From the IMG/VR virus record IMGVR_UViG_3300009703_001819, positions 1-32,076 of that record: a stretch of 32,076 nucleotides of DNA, one strand, 5' to 3'. This DNA comes from a virus. Shown here piece by piece: positions 22,474 through 30,842 of the stretch (within the stretch, counting starts at the first letter, position 1; each line of letters opens with the position of its first letter). The notes beneath the pieces are model-generated. The model worked only from the letters and a program-made list of their open reading frames with translations, ran no database searches and was not told the origin of the DNA. Made by a program: the position numbers and the translations under genes.

Positions 22474-23065
22474 GAATACAACAAAACTATTTTATGGAGA
22501 GTATCCTTACAAATTAGTAATGTATCATCAACATGAAAATATTGATGGTTGGTATGGTGCAATGCGAAAAATCCTTGAATGGATGAAGACATTGCCAGAA
22601 AATAGTTATCGTGTAAGGCATATGAAAAATTTTCAAATGTTTTTTAAAACAAGAAAAGACTTAATGCACGTTTTAGATAGTAATCATCAATATGTAACAG
22701 AAGTACACGAGCCTTTAAACAAAAAACATTATGAACATTTAAATAATAATCCTGGTTGCTTAACAAGAACAACTTTATTTTGGAACAAGTATAGGTATAA
22801 AATTACATTTGATTCGTCTAATAATTTTCCAGTTGACTGGTTTACAGGATTTTTTAAAGATAAAGATACTACTAGATTTAGATATGGTTCGTCATTAACA
22901 AAAATGATAAGAACAAAAGGACAGTATGAATATTATTGGTGCAATCCAGTTTTATATCTTGCTGAAGAAAATGATGTGATGTTATGTAAATTAGCAATGC
23001 ATGATCAAATTTTAAAAATAGAAACAGCAATAACATTTGATGAATTCAAGGAGGATAAAAAATGA
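22463..23065 (+). CDS. Hypothetical protein, aromatic- and basic-rich
   Basis: The 200-residue product overlaps the end of the ClpA gene by 11 bases. It is rich in Tyr, Trp, Phe, His and Lys, with a start KLFYGEYPYKLVMYHQHENIDG (two adjacent blocks), a helical middle (RVRHMKNFQMFFKTRKDLM) and a YYWCNPVLYLAEE block. This could be a compact nucleic-acid or protein-binding fold. No family is recognised. Confidence 0.65.
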   Translation: MQFKNTTKLFYGEYPYKLVMYHQHENIDGWYGAMRKILEWMKTLPENSYRVRHMKNFQMFFKTRKDLMHVLDSNHQYVTEVHEPLNKKHYEHLNNNPGCLTRTTLFWNKYRYKITFDSSNNFPVDWFTGFFKDKDTTRFRYGSSLTKMIRTKGQYEYYWCNPVLYLAEENDVMLCKLAMHDQILKIETAITFDEFKEDKK

Positions 23066-23199
23066 TCTCATTTTGGATATGGCATATTCTAGCTATATGT
23101 ACTGTGATAGCAGTATCATTTGGAATAGGATATAGTGTAGGAAAAACAACTAACAAAGAAAGAAAAATAAAATGGAAAAACAACTCGGAGATACGTTAG
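23062..23199 (+). CDS. Tiny single-pass membrane protein
   Basis: This 45-residue ORF has a strong AAGGAGG site (23048-23054 region) before its ATG. One hydrophobic segment with Trp/Ile/Val/Gly (about 3-26) ends in a Lys/Asn-rich tail. It overlaps both neighbours in other frames. The good ribosome-binding site makes it likely to be real. No family is recognised. Confidence 0.6.
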   Translation: MISFWIWHILAICTVIAVSFGIGYSVGKTTNKERKIKWKNNSEIR

Positions 23200-23483
23200 T
23201 CAAACGTAATATTGTTTCTGTAGATACTGAAATTGAAGCATGGTATAAAGCCAATGAATTTGGTGGAGGAACTTTTGACCAAAAAGGATTTTTTACTATA
23301 AATGAAATAGAGAAAAAAAGTAATGGTTCGGTATGTTTCCATGCAAGATCTAATGTTGATGGCAAATGGTATGATTTTAACTATAGCAATATTATTGCAA
23401 TTGATGGTATGGAACCTGAAAAATTAGCAAATGCCTACGGTATTAAACTATCAAAGGTAAATAGAAGTACCAAGAAAAAATAG
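23172..23483 (+). CDS. Hypothetical protein
   Basis: The 103-residue product is a soluble mixed alpha/beta protein with a likely beta-rich middle (KGFFTINEIEKKS and WYDFNYSNIIAIDGM) and a Lys-rich end. It overlaps the tiny membrane gene and lies 4 bases before the saccharopine dehydrogenase-like gene. No family is recognised. Confidence 0.65.
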   Translation: MEKQLGDTLVKRNIVSVDTEIEAWYKANEFGGGTFDQKGFFTINEIEKKSNGSVCFHARSNVDGKWYDFNYSNIIAIDGMEPEKLANAYGIKLSKVNRSTKKK

Positions 23484-23487
23484 ACTT

Positions 23488-24519
23488 ATGAAAAATAATG
23501 TAGCAGTTATAGGAAATGGTAAAATTGGCAGAATCATAGCCAGTCTATTAAAATCAGAGTATTTCAATGTAACAGTCGCAGACAAAGATACATCAAATGG
23601 CGAGTGTATACCTATTGATGCATCAGATGAAAAGCAAATTGAACATTTTTTAAAAGGTAAAGATGTTGTTGTTTCAGCGGCACCTTATTTTTTAAATAAA
23701 AAAATTGCCTATGTTGCTTCTGAAATGGGTGTAGCATATTTTGATTTAACAGAAGATACTGATGTAACTAGTTATATTAAAGATTTAGACACTAAAACAT
23801 TTATGATGCCACAATGTGGGTTGGCACCTGGAGCAGTTAATATCATAGGTTCTAATTTAACAAAAGAGTTTGAAGAAGTGCATGATGTACAAATGAGAGT
23901 TGGTGCATTACCACGTTATCCATCAAACGAAATGAGTTATTATTTGACTTGGTCTACTAATGGTTTAATAAATGAATATTGTAATTTATGTGATGCAATT
24001 GTAGATGGCCAAAAATTAGAAATTCCACCATTAACAGGTGTAGAAAGAATTTATATTGATGGTAGAAAATATGAAGCATTTAATACATCAGGTGGAGTAG
24101 CAACAATGTGTGAAACATTTGATGGTAAAGTACAAAATCTAAGTTATAAAACTATTAGATATCCTGGACATAGAGACAGGATGAATTTCTTATTACAAGA
24201 TTTAGGATTAAAAAGAAACAGAGATAAAATTGCAGACCTTTTTGATCAACAAGTTCCATATACAACAGAAGATGTTGTAGTTATGTTAGTTAAAGTAATT
24301 GGAATATCTAAAGGTAAACTAATAGAACGTTCATATCAGAAAAGTATTTTTGGTGAAGATGGAATGAGTGCAATTCAGAGGTCGACAGCGTCAGGAGTTT
24401 GTGCTATAGTGTTAGCTTATTGTAGAGATGAAATTACAGGTGAAGGATTCATCAAACAAGAAGATATTAATTGGGAAACATTTATAAACAACAAATTCGG
24501 ACAAGTATATAGCAAATGA
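23488..24519 (+). CDS. Saccharopine dehydrogenase-family oxidoreductase
   Basis: The 343-residue product has a Rossmann start VAVIGNGKIGRIIASLL with G9-x-G11-x-x-G14, then VVVSAAPYFLN and a PQCGLAPGAVNIIGSNL segment typical of saccharopine and carboxynorspermidine dehydrogenase-like proteins, and a C-terminal alpha/beta domain. Members make or break secondary amines in lysine or polyamine metabolism with NAD(P). It may alter host lysine or polyamine pools during infection; the exact reaction cannot be read from sequence. It is encoded directly before gp43, whose start overlaps its stop (ATGA). No clear ribosome-binding site. Confidence 0.83.
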   Translation: MKNNVAVIGNGKIGRIIASLLKSEYFNVTVADKDTSNGECIPIDASDEKQIEHFLKGKDVVVSAAPYFLNKKIAYVASEMGVAYFDLTEDTDVTSYIKDLDTKTFMMPQCGLAPGAVNIIGSNLTKEFEEVHDVQMRVGALPRYPSNEMSYYLTWSTNGLINEYCNLCDAIVDGQKLEIPPLTGVERIYIDGRKYEAFNTSGGVATMCETFDGKVQNLSYKTIRYPGHRDRMNFLLQDLGLKRNRDKIADLFDQQVPYTTEDVVVMLVKVIGISKGKLIERSYQKSIFGEDGMSAIQRSTASGVCAIVLAYCRDEITGEGFIKQEDINWETFINNKFGQVYSK

Positions 24520-27236
24520 GTTATGTAGACGCTTACTTAAATAGAGATAAAGACACTATTAACATTGTAGAAAGAGTAAATGGCAAGAGGGTATACAAAA
24601 GTTATCCTACTTGTTATAGATTCTATTATGAAGATAAAGATGGTCCATATAAATCTATATATGGTAGATCATTAGACAAGTTTGAAATTACAAGCAGTAG
24701 AGCATTTCAAAAAGAAAAGAAACTTTATGAAGGGCAAAGATTATATGAATCTGATCTTAACCCTGTGTTTAGATGTTTAGAAGAAAATTATTTAGATAGA
24801 GAAGCACCAGATCTTCATATAGCATTATTTGATATTGAGGTTGACTTTGATAAAGATCGTGGATTTGCAAGACCAGATGATCCACATCAACGTATCACAG
24901 CAATTAGTGTTCATTTAAGTTGGCTTGATAGTTTAATTACGTTATGCCTTGCTCCAAAAGATATGCCGTTTGAAATGGCAGATTCAATTGCAAAGAAATT
25001 TGAAAATACTGTATTGTGTGAAACAGAAGCACAACTTCTTAATACATTTTTACATTTAATAGAAGATGCAGATATATTAAGTGGTTGGAACAGTGAAGGT
25101 TTTGATATTCCATATATTGTAAACAGAACTGAAATGGTTTTAAGTAAAGATGATGTAAGACGTTTTAGTTTATGGGACTTGTATCCACGTGAAAGAATGT
25201 TTACAAAGTTTGGTAATGAACAACAAACATATGACTTCTTTGGTAGAGTTCATTTAGATTATTTAGAGTTATATAGAAAATATACATATCATGAGATGCA
25301 TAGTTATAGATTAGATGCAATTGGTGAATATGAAATTGGTGAAAAGAAAGTTGCATATGAAGGAACACTTGATCAATTATATAATGAAGACTTTGAAAAG
25401 TTTATTGCATATTCTAGACAAGACGTAGCACTATTGGCAAAACTTGATAAGAAGTTAAAGTTTATTGACTTGTCAAATGTATTAGCACACGCAAATACTG
25501 TATTGCTACAAACAACAATGGGTGCAGTTGCAGTTACAGAACAAGCAATTGTAAATGAATCACATAAAAGAAACTTAATTATTCCTGATAGAAAATATCG
25601 TAAGCCACATTCAACAGATGCGGCAGTTGGTGCCTATGTAGCAAAACCTAAAAAAGGTTTGCATGATTGGATTGGTGCTATTGATATTAATTCACTATAT
25701 CCAAGTGTAATTAGATGTTTGAATATGGGTCCAGAAACTATTGTTGGACAGTTAAGACCAACACATACAGAAAAATATATTAATAATAAAATATATAATG
25801 AGAAAAAGTCAGCGGCTGATTCTTGGGAAGGTCTTTTTGGTACATTAGAATATACATCTGTTATAGAACAAGATCGTGGTACAAACATTATAGTTGATTT
25901 TGAAGATGGCACAACAGAAGAAATGAGTGGTGCTGAATTATATGCAGTAATATTTCAGCAAAATCAAAATTGGTGTTTATCGGCAAATGGTACTATTTTT
26001 AATACAGGAGAAAAAGCAATTATTCCTGGATTACTAGAACGTTGGTTTGCAGAAAGAAAAGTATTACAAGGTAATATGAAAGAAGCAATTAAAAATGATG
26101 ATAAAGATGCTATTGCTTTTTGGGATAAAAGACAACTTGTTAAAAAAATTAACTTGAACAGTTTATATGGTGCAATATTAAATCCAGGCTGTAGATTTTT
26201 TGATCATAGGATTGGACAGTCAGTTACATTAACTGGTAGAACAATTACAAAACATATGGCATCTATTACAAATGAAATTATTGCAGGTGAATATGATCAC
26301 AAAGGTAAAGCAATTGTTTATGGTGATACAGATTCGGTTTACTTTAGTGCATACTCAATGGTAAAAGAAGATGTTAAAAGTGGTAAACTACCTTGGTCTA
26401 AAGAAGCAGTAGTTGAACTATATGATAATGTTGCAAATGAAGTAAACAAATCGTTTCCATCTTTTATGCAAAAAGCAACTAATGTGCCAATTGAAAATGG
26501 TAAAATAATTGTTGGTGGAAGAGAAATGGTTGCATCAAAAGGATTGTTTATTACAAAGAAAAGATATGCAGTTCTTATATATGATTTAGAAGGACATAGA
26601 CAAGATGTTGATAAGCCTGGTAAATTAAAAGCAATGGGTCTTGATTTAAAAAGATCAGATACACCTGAGTTTGTACAAAACTTTTTATCAAAGATTTTAA
26701 TTGAAATTTTAACAGGCAAAGATAAAACAGAAATATTAAGTGGTATACAAGAATTTAAAAGAAAGTTTAGCGAAAGACCTGGTTGGGAAAAAGGTACTCC
26801 TAAACGTGTAAACAACTTAACCAAGTATGTTGACGAATTAATAAGATATAGTAAGCATACGGCAAGAGTTGGTCATATGAATGGCAATGGTAATGGTAAA
26901 TTGAAAAAGCCAGCATTACCTGGTCATGTTAGAGCAAGTATTAATTGGAATAAAATGCGTGAAGCATACAAAGACTTATATTCGTTACCAATTATGGATG
27001 GACAAAAAGTAATTGTGTGTAAACTAAAACCAAATCCAATGAACTATACATCAATTGCATATCCTATTGATGAACTAAATATTCCAAAATGGTTTAAAGA
27101 ATTACCTTTTGATCATGATGAAATGGAAAAAACAATTATTGATCAAAAAGTTAGTAACTTAATGAGTGGATTAGGATGGGATTTAGAATCAACTAAAAAG
27201 TCAGCAGTATTTGATTCTTTGTTTGAAACAGTATGA
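24516..27236 (+). CDS. 43: Family B DNA polymerase (T4 gp43-like)
   Basis: The 906-residue product (T4 gp43: 898) is the replicative polymerase with 3'-5' proofreading. Exonuclease motifs: Exo I FDIEVDFD (about 106), Exo II GWNSEGFDIPYIVNR, Exo III YSRQDVALL. Polymerase motifs: A DINSLYPSVIR (about 389), B KINLNSLYGAILN, C YGDTDSVYF (602-610) with D604 and D606. The C-terminal tail should bind the gp45 clamp. It starts by ATGA overlap in a unit that begins at dnaJ, so it is co-transcribed with DnaJ, deformylase and ClpA unless an internal promoter exists. Confidence 0.98.
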   Translation: MSYVDAYLNRDKDTINIVERVNGKRVYKSYPTCYRFYYEDKDGPYKSIYGRSLDKFEITSSRAFQKEKKLYEGQRLYESDLNPVFRCLEENYLDREAPDLHIALFDIEVDFDKDRGFARPDDPHQRITAISVHLSWLDSLITLCLAPKDMPFEMADSIAKKFENTVLCETEAQLLNTFLHLIEDADILSGWNSEGFDIPYIVNRTEMVLSKDDVRRFSLWDLYPRERMFTKFGNEQQTYDFFGRVHLDYLELYRKYTYHEMHSYRLDAIGEYEIGEKKVAYEGTLDQLYNEDFEKFIAYSRQDVALLAKLDKKLKFIDLSNVLAHANTVLLQTTMGAVAVTEQAIVNESHKRNLIIPDRKYRKPHSTDAAVGAYVAKPKKGLHDWIGAIDINSLYPSVIRCLNMGPETIVGQLRPTHTEKYINNKIYNEKKSAADSWEGLFGTLEYTSVIEQDRGTNIIVDFEDGTTEEMSGAELYAVIFQQNQNWCLSANGTIFNTGEKAIIPGLLERWFAERKVLQGNMKEAIKNDDKDAIAFWDKRQLVKKINLNSLYGAILNPGCRFFDHRIGQSVTLTGRTITKHMASITNEIIAGEYDHKGKAIVYGDTDSVYFSAYSMVKEDVKSGKLPWSKEAVVELYDNVANEVNKSFPSFMQKATNVPIENGKIIVGGREMVASKGLFITKKRYAVLIYDLEGHRQDVDKPGKLKAMGLDLKRSDTPEFVQNFLSKILIEILTGKDKTEILSGIQEFKRKFSERPGWEKGTPKRVNNLTKYVDELIRYSKHTARVGHMNGNGNGKLKKPALPGHVRASINWNKMREAYKDLYSLPIMDGQKVIVCKLKPNPMNYTSIAYPIDELNIPKWFKELPFDHDEMEKTIIDQKVSNLMSGLGWDLESTKKSAVFDSLFETV

Positions 27237-27319
27237 TGATAAGAGCATTTCTTTGGTGTATGTTATTACTATGTTGGGGAGTAATACTAGCGGGTACTGT
27301 AAAAGGACTTATAATATGA
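27233..27319 (+). CDS. 28-residue membrane peptide between gp43 and the epimerase
   Basis: This very short ORF overlaps the gp43 stop (ATGATGA) and ends in an ATGA overlap with the epimerase start. Nearly all of it is hydrophobic (start MMIRAFLWCMLLLCWGVILA), suggesting one membrane helix. It fills the gap exactly and couples both neighbours, which supports it being translated. It could work only as a coupling cistron. Confidence 0.5.
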   Translation: MMIRAFLWCMLLLCWGVILAGTVKGLII

Positions 27320-28095
27320 AAATAATAGTAACAGGCAGTACAGGATTTATTGGTAGCCATTTATCTAAAAAACTAAAAGAATTAGATCATGAAGTCATAG
27401 AATGGGATAGAGCTCATGGTAAAGACATTAAAGATTTTTCTTCTACTACAGTTCCAGCAGATGTTGATTTTGTAGTACATTTGGCCGCAATAGCAGATGT
27501 AAGACGTAGTTTAAAAGAGCCAGAATTGTATTGGACAACTAATGTAGAGTATAGTAAAAAGATTTTTGACTTATGTTATAAAAATAATATTCCTGTAGTA
27601 TATGCATCAAGCTCTTGTGTACACGCATGGTGGAAATCACCATATGGTACAAGTAAAAAAGCAATGGAGGCAGTAGCACATCCAGGACAAATTGGATTAA
27701 GATTTACAACTGTATTTGGTAAAGGTGCTAGAGATACAATGCTTATGTCTAGAATAAGAAATGGTACAGTTAAATTTGCTACAGAACATATTAGAGACTT
27801 AATTTATGTAGAAGATGTTGTATCAGCAGTACTGATATTCATTAATACAGGCACACAAAATAAAAATGCAACATATGAAGTAGGAACTGGCCAAGGTAAC
27901 AAAGTTAGTGACATTGTAAAACACGCAGGATATGATGTTCCTATACAAGAAGGCCAAGATGCAGAAGCAGATGATAATACAGCAGACAATTCTGAATTAA
28001 AAAAATTAGGTTGGAAAACAACACTATCTCCAAAAGAATGGTTAGACATTCAATTTGCTGTAGATTACACAAATTCAATAGCCGGAACAAAATAA
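27316..28095 (+). CDS. NAD-dependent epimerase/dehydratase (extended SDR)
   Basis: The product is 259 residues from the ATG at 27316; the frame is open further upstream (from 27211), but that part overlaps gp43. The NAD motif is TGSTGFIGSH with G7-x-x-G10-x-x-G13, and HLAAIADV follows. The catalytic YxxxK is Y110-K114 (YGTSK), with the SSS(C) serine block just before. It probably converts a nucleotide sugar (epimerase or dehydratase). It is slightly shorter than most sugar epimerases (about 310), mainly in the C-terminal substrate domain. It may work with the glycosyltransferase and cytidylyltransferase of this window. Confidence 0.9.
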   Translation: MKIIVTGSTGFIGSHLSKKLKELDHEVIEWDRAHGKDIKDFSSTTVPADVDFVVHLAAIADVRRSLKEPELYWTTNVEYSKKIFDLCYKNNIPVVYASSSCVHAWWKSPYGTSKKAMEAVAHPGQIGLRFTTVFGKGARDTMLMSRIRNGTVKFATEHIRDLIYVEDVVSAVLIFINTGTQNKNATYEVGTGQGNKVSDIVKHAGYDVPIQEGQDAEADDNTADNSELKKLGWKTTLSPKEWLDIQFAVDYTNSIAGTK

Positions 28096-28096
28096 T

Positions 28097-28300
28097 ATGT
28101 ATTACGTAGTAGAAGGAATGCATACAGATCCGAGTGACTATACAACTATGAATTTAAAAACAAGAAAAATTCACGGACCTTTTGAAACTAAAGAAGAGGC
28201 CAATACTATATGGAAATCAGTGGCAATGCAGTCAATTGATTTTCACCATCATAGGGCGTGGATAAAGTCTAAAAAAGATATTGACAATGACAAGCAGTAA
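28097..28300 (+). CDS. DUF4170-like small protein
   Basis: The 67-residue product has the layout YYVVEGMHTD, then a GPFETKEEANTIWKSVA block, then a basic HHHRAWI end. This follows DUF4170, a small family of mainly alphaproteobacterial proteins (a VVGGxYTDT-like start and GPFxxxxEA core). Its function is unknown. If correct, it points to an alphaproteobacterial host or gene source. It begins 1 base after the epimerase stop, and its 3' end contains the -35 box for the gp45 unit. Confidence 0.6.
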   Translation: MYYVVEGMHTDPSDYTTMNLKTRKIHGPFETKEEANTIWKSVAMQSIDFHHHRAWIKSKKDIDNDKQ

Positions 28301-28309
28301 TGCTAATAT
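28281..28309 (+). promoter_or_regulatory. Sigma70-type promoter for gp45
   Basis: Perfect TTGACA (28281-28286), 17 bp, TAATAT (28304-28309). The leader of about 30 bases has GGAGG (28331-28335), 10 bases before the ATG at 28346. The site partly lies in a small foldback, CGTC-GGA-GGCG. Confidence 0.7.
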
Positions 28310-28345
28310 AGTAGAAATAAAACAAACGTCGGAGGCGAAAATATT

Positions 28346-29089
28346 ATGTTAAGAGATGTATTATTAGACATTGTAAAACATACACATTCATTGGGGTTCA
28401 TTCAAGCAGTAAAACTTGAAAACACAGATGGTGGCACTATGGTTGAAGCAATGGATGAAGAAAGAACAGTTGTTCTAAAAGGCAAATTGAACAACAAGTT
28501 AGAAGAAGTTCCTGGCTTAATTGGAATGGGTAGACTTTCTGTATTGAAAGGTTATTTAGACTATGAAGGTTATGGTAAAGATGGAGCAAACATTGAAGTT
28601 GTTACATCAACTAGAGATGGTAAAGATGTTGCAGAAGAATTAAAGTTTACTACTCCAAGTGGTTATAGTTCGAGCTATAGATTTATGGTTAGTTCTTTAA
28701 TTGAAGAACAATTAAAAACAATTAAATTTAAAGGTGTTGAATGGGATATTACAGTACAACCTACAGCACAAAATTTAAAAGACTTGGCATATTTTAATAG
28801 TATCATGGGTGGCTTTGAGCCAACATTTGTTGCAAAGACAGATGGTGATACATTAAAGTTTTATATTGGTGATGGTGCTAATGATAGAACTGAAATGCCA
28901 TTTGCTCAAAATGTGCAAGGCAAACTTACAAAAGGTTGGGCTTGGCCGTTAGCACAAGTATTAGGTATTCTTAAATTAAGTGATACTTCACAAGCGACAA
29001 TGTCATTTAGTGATCAAGGAGCAATGCAAATTGCAATTGATTCTGGCATTGGCAAATATGAATATATACTTCCTGCTAGGAGCCAATAG
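28346..29089 (+). CDS. 45: Sliding clamp (T4 gp45-like)
   Basis: The 247-residue product is near the size of T4 gp45 (228). The overall pattern of two DNA-clamp repeats fits: an N-terminal helix (about 1-17), strands with GGTMVEAMDEERTVVLKG, the GMGRLSVLKGYLDY segment matching the gp45 domain 1 strand and turn, and a second domain from about residue 120. The clamp holds gp43 on DNA and also activates late transcription at TATAAATA boxes. It has its own promoter and a good ribosome-binding site. Divergent from T4; the call rests on pattern, size and co-occurrence with gp44 and gp43. Confidence 0.82.
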   Translation: MLRDVLLDIVKHTHSLGFIQAVKLENTDGGTMVEAMDEERTVVLKGKLNNKLEEVPGLIGMGRLSVLKGYLDYEGYGKDGANIEVVTSTRDGKDVAEELKFTTPSGYSSSYRFMVSSLIEEQLKTIKFKGVEWDITVQPTAQNLKDLAYFNSIMGGFEPTFVAKTDGDTLKFYIGDGANDRTEMPFAQNVQGKLTKGWAWPLAQVLGILKLSDTSQATMSFSDQGAMQIAIDSGIGKYEYILPARSQ

Positions 29090-30615
29090 TGACAAAACCA
29101 TACGGAGAAGATCTAACAGCCAGCCACAAAGACTATGCGGTATTTTTACCAGCGGTTAGTGGTTTTTATCAGACTTACGTTAGTAAGCAACAACAAACTA
29201 TAGGCACTGACAAACAATTTGTACCAAATGATAGAATTCCAAAAGGATTTGAAAATGGTATTGAAGGCTTAAATTATTTTAATAAAGAAAAAGGTTACTT
29301 CAATTACAAATATGGTTTGTATTCGGCAGGACACGCCCATCTTGATGTTGAGAAATCAATGGTTCAAGAATCAATGTTTCACACAAGAGATAAAAAAGAA
29401 ACAATAGTTGTAGGTGACAGTGGTGGATATCAAATTGGTAAAGGTGTACTAAAGTTTGATTGGCAAAACTTCAAAGGTAAATCTGCAAACACAATGCGTG
29501 ATAAGATTCTACATTGGTTAGAACTTACAGCAGATTGGTCAATGGTGTTAGATATTCCTAGTTGGGCAAGTGATGCCACACATAGTCCAAAAACAGGATT
29601 AAAATCGTATGGTGATTGTATTGCAGGTACAGTACATAACAATGAATATTTTTTAAAGAATAGACTTGGACAAACCAAGTTCTTAAACGTGCTTCAAGGC
29701 TTTGACGTTCCAACTGGGGATGTATGGTATGATGCTGTTAAGCATTTTCCATTTGAAGGTTGGGCATTTGGTGGAAACAATATGTGTGATATGAGTATGG
29801 CTCTCCGACGCCTAATTATATTGCGAGATGCTAAATTACTTGACAATAGGGATTGGATACACTTCTTAGGTACAAGTAAATTAGATTGGGCTTGTTTCTT
29901 AACATCAATACAAAGACAATTAAGAAAGCACGTTAACCCAAACCTTACGGTATCTTATGATAGTGCAAGTGCCTTTGTGGCAACAGCACATGGTTTGGTT
30001 TATACTTCGCCGGTTCATACTAACAAGCGATGGTCATATATTATGGACAAAGCAACTGATAGTAAAGCATTAAAACTTTCTACTATACCGTTCCCATGGG
30101 AGTCGGAGATAGGTAAAAGGCTTACTATAGGAGACATTTGTTGGTATGGACCTGGCGATTTAAATAAAGTAGGTAAAGAAGGTAAAACATCTTGGGACTC
30201 ATTTGCTTATGCATTAATGATGGGTCATAATGTTAATCAACATATTAAGATTGTACAAAAAGCAAATCAAATAATGGATATTGAATCAGTAATTCATAAA
30301 CCAGATTATAGACATTGGCGTAAAGCAAAACAAAAAGAAACGTCAGTTGAATTCAGTGATTGGTGTCCTAGAAATGTACTTTATTTTAATGAGTTTGTTG
30401 AAGACTTTTTCAAATCAGAAAAACCTATGGAAATGCTAGAAGACAATCAGGCATTCTTACATGATATTAGAGGTGTAAGATGGACTGGACAATCTGGTAA
30501 TAACTTTAGTAACTTATTTGATGTTGAAACACAAAGTTCAATGGGTGATGGAGAACTAGGTGATCCTAATGATGAAAAATTAGAAAACTTAGAAAAGGTA
30601 TTAGAAACTATTTAA
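29089..30615 (+). CDS. dpdA: DpdA-like DNA 7-deazaguanine transglycosylase (TGT superfamily)
   Basis: The 508-residue product starts at GTG 29089, overlapping the clamp stop. It is related to tRNA-guanine transglycosylase: VVGDSGGYQ with D110 (TGT TDSGGFQ), MVLDIPSW, FLNVLQGFD (TGT VQGG region), GWAFGGNN (GGxxxG region) and a candidate nucleophile D291 in TVSYDSAS. The D110 to D291 spacing (181) is close to that in bacterial TGT (178 in the Zymomonas enzyme, from memory). The TGT zinc site CxCxxC...H is not seen. In phages, DpdA puts preQ0-type bases into DNA to resist restriction. FolE and QueE are in the same window. Confidence 0.83.
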   Translation: MTKPYGEDLTASHKDYAVFLPAVSGFYQTYVSKQQQTIGTDKQFVPNDRIPKGFENGIEGLNYFNKEKGYFNYKYGLYSAGHAHLDVEKSMVQESMFHTRDKKETIVVGDSGGYQIGKGVLKFDWQNFKGKSANTMRDKILHWLELTADWSMVLDIPSWASDATHSPKTGLKSYGDCIAGTVHNNEYFLKNRLGQTKFLNVLQGFDVPTGDVWYDAVKHFPFEGWAFGGNNMCDMSMALRRLIILRDAKLLDNRDWIHFLGTSKLDWACFLTSIQRQLRKHVNPNLTVSYDSASAFVATAHGLVYTSPVHTNKRWSYIMDKATDSKALKLSTIPFPWESEIGKRLTIGDICWYGPGDLNKVGKEGKTSWDSFAYALMMGHNVNQHIKIVQKANQIMDIESVIHKPDYRHWRKAKQKETSVEFSDWCPRNVLYFNEFVEDFFKSEKPMEMLEDNQAFLHDIRGVRWTGQSGNNFSNLFDVETQSSMGDGELGDPNDEKLENLEKVLETI

Positions 30616-30842
30616 TGAACGATAATTATCCACCAGATCAGGGAGCAAGATGGACAGCAGAGTATATGGCAAACGAATATAAAAATGAGGCCGCAAACGT
30701 AAAATACAAATACAGACAATTAAGAGATCTAATTAATGAATTAATAGATGCAATTCCAAAAGACAGAATTTTATGGCATCAAGATGTTAATGACTTAATA
30801 GATAAAGTAAAACAAAAAATGGAGGATGATGATGTCAGATAA
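30615..30842 (+). CDS. Small hypothetical protein
   Basis: The 75-residue product is helical and charged, probably one helical hairpin (about 14-75) with a coiled-coil-like pattern. It shares one base with the dpdA stop and overlaps the MazG start by 11 bases. No family is recognised. The position suggests it could assist DpdA or MazG, without direct evidence. Confidence 0.65.
   Translation: MNDNYPPDQGARWTAEYMANEYKNEAANVKYKYRQLRDLINELIDAIPKDRILWHQDVNDLIDKVKQKMEDDDVR

Noticed and set aside
27211-27315. Extended epimerase start at 27211
   Set aside because: The extra 35 residues lie over the gp43 end and a tiny membrane ORF, and the SDR fold begins exactly at the ATG at 27316.
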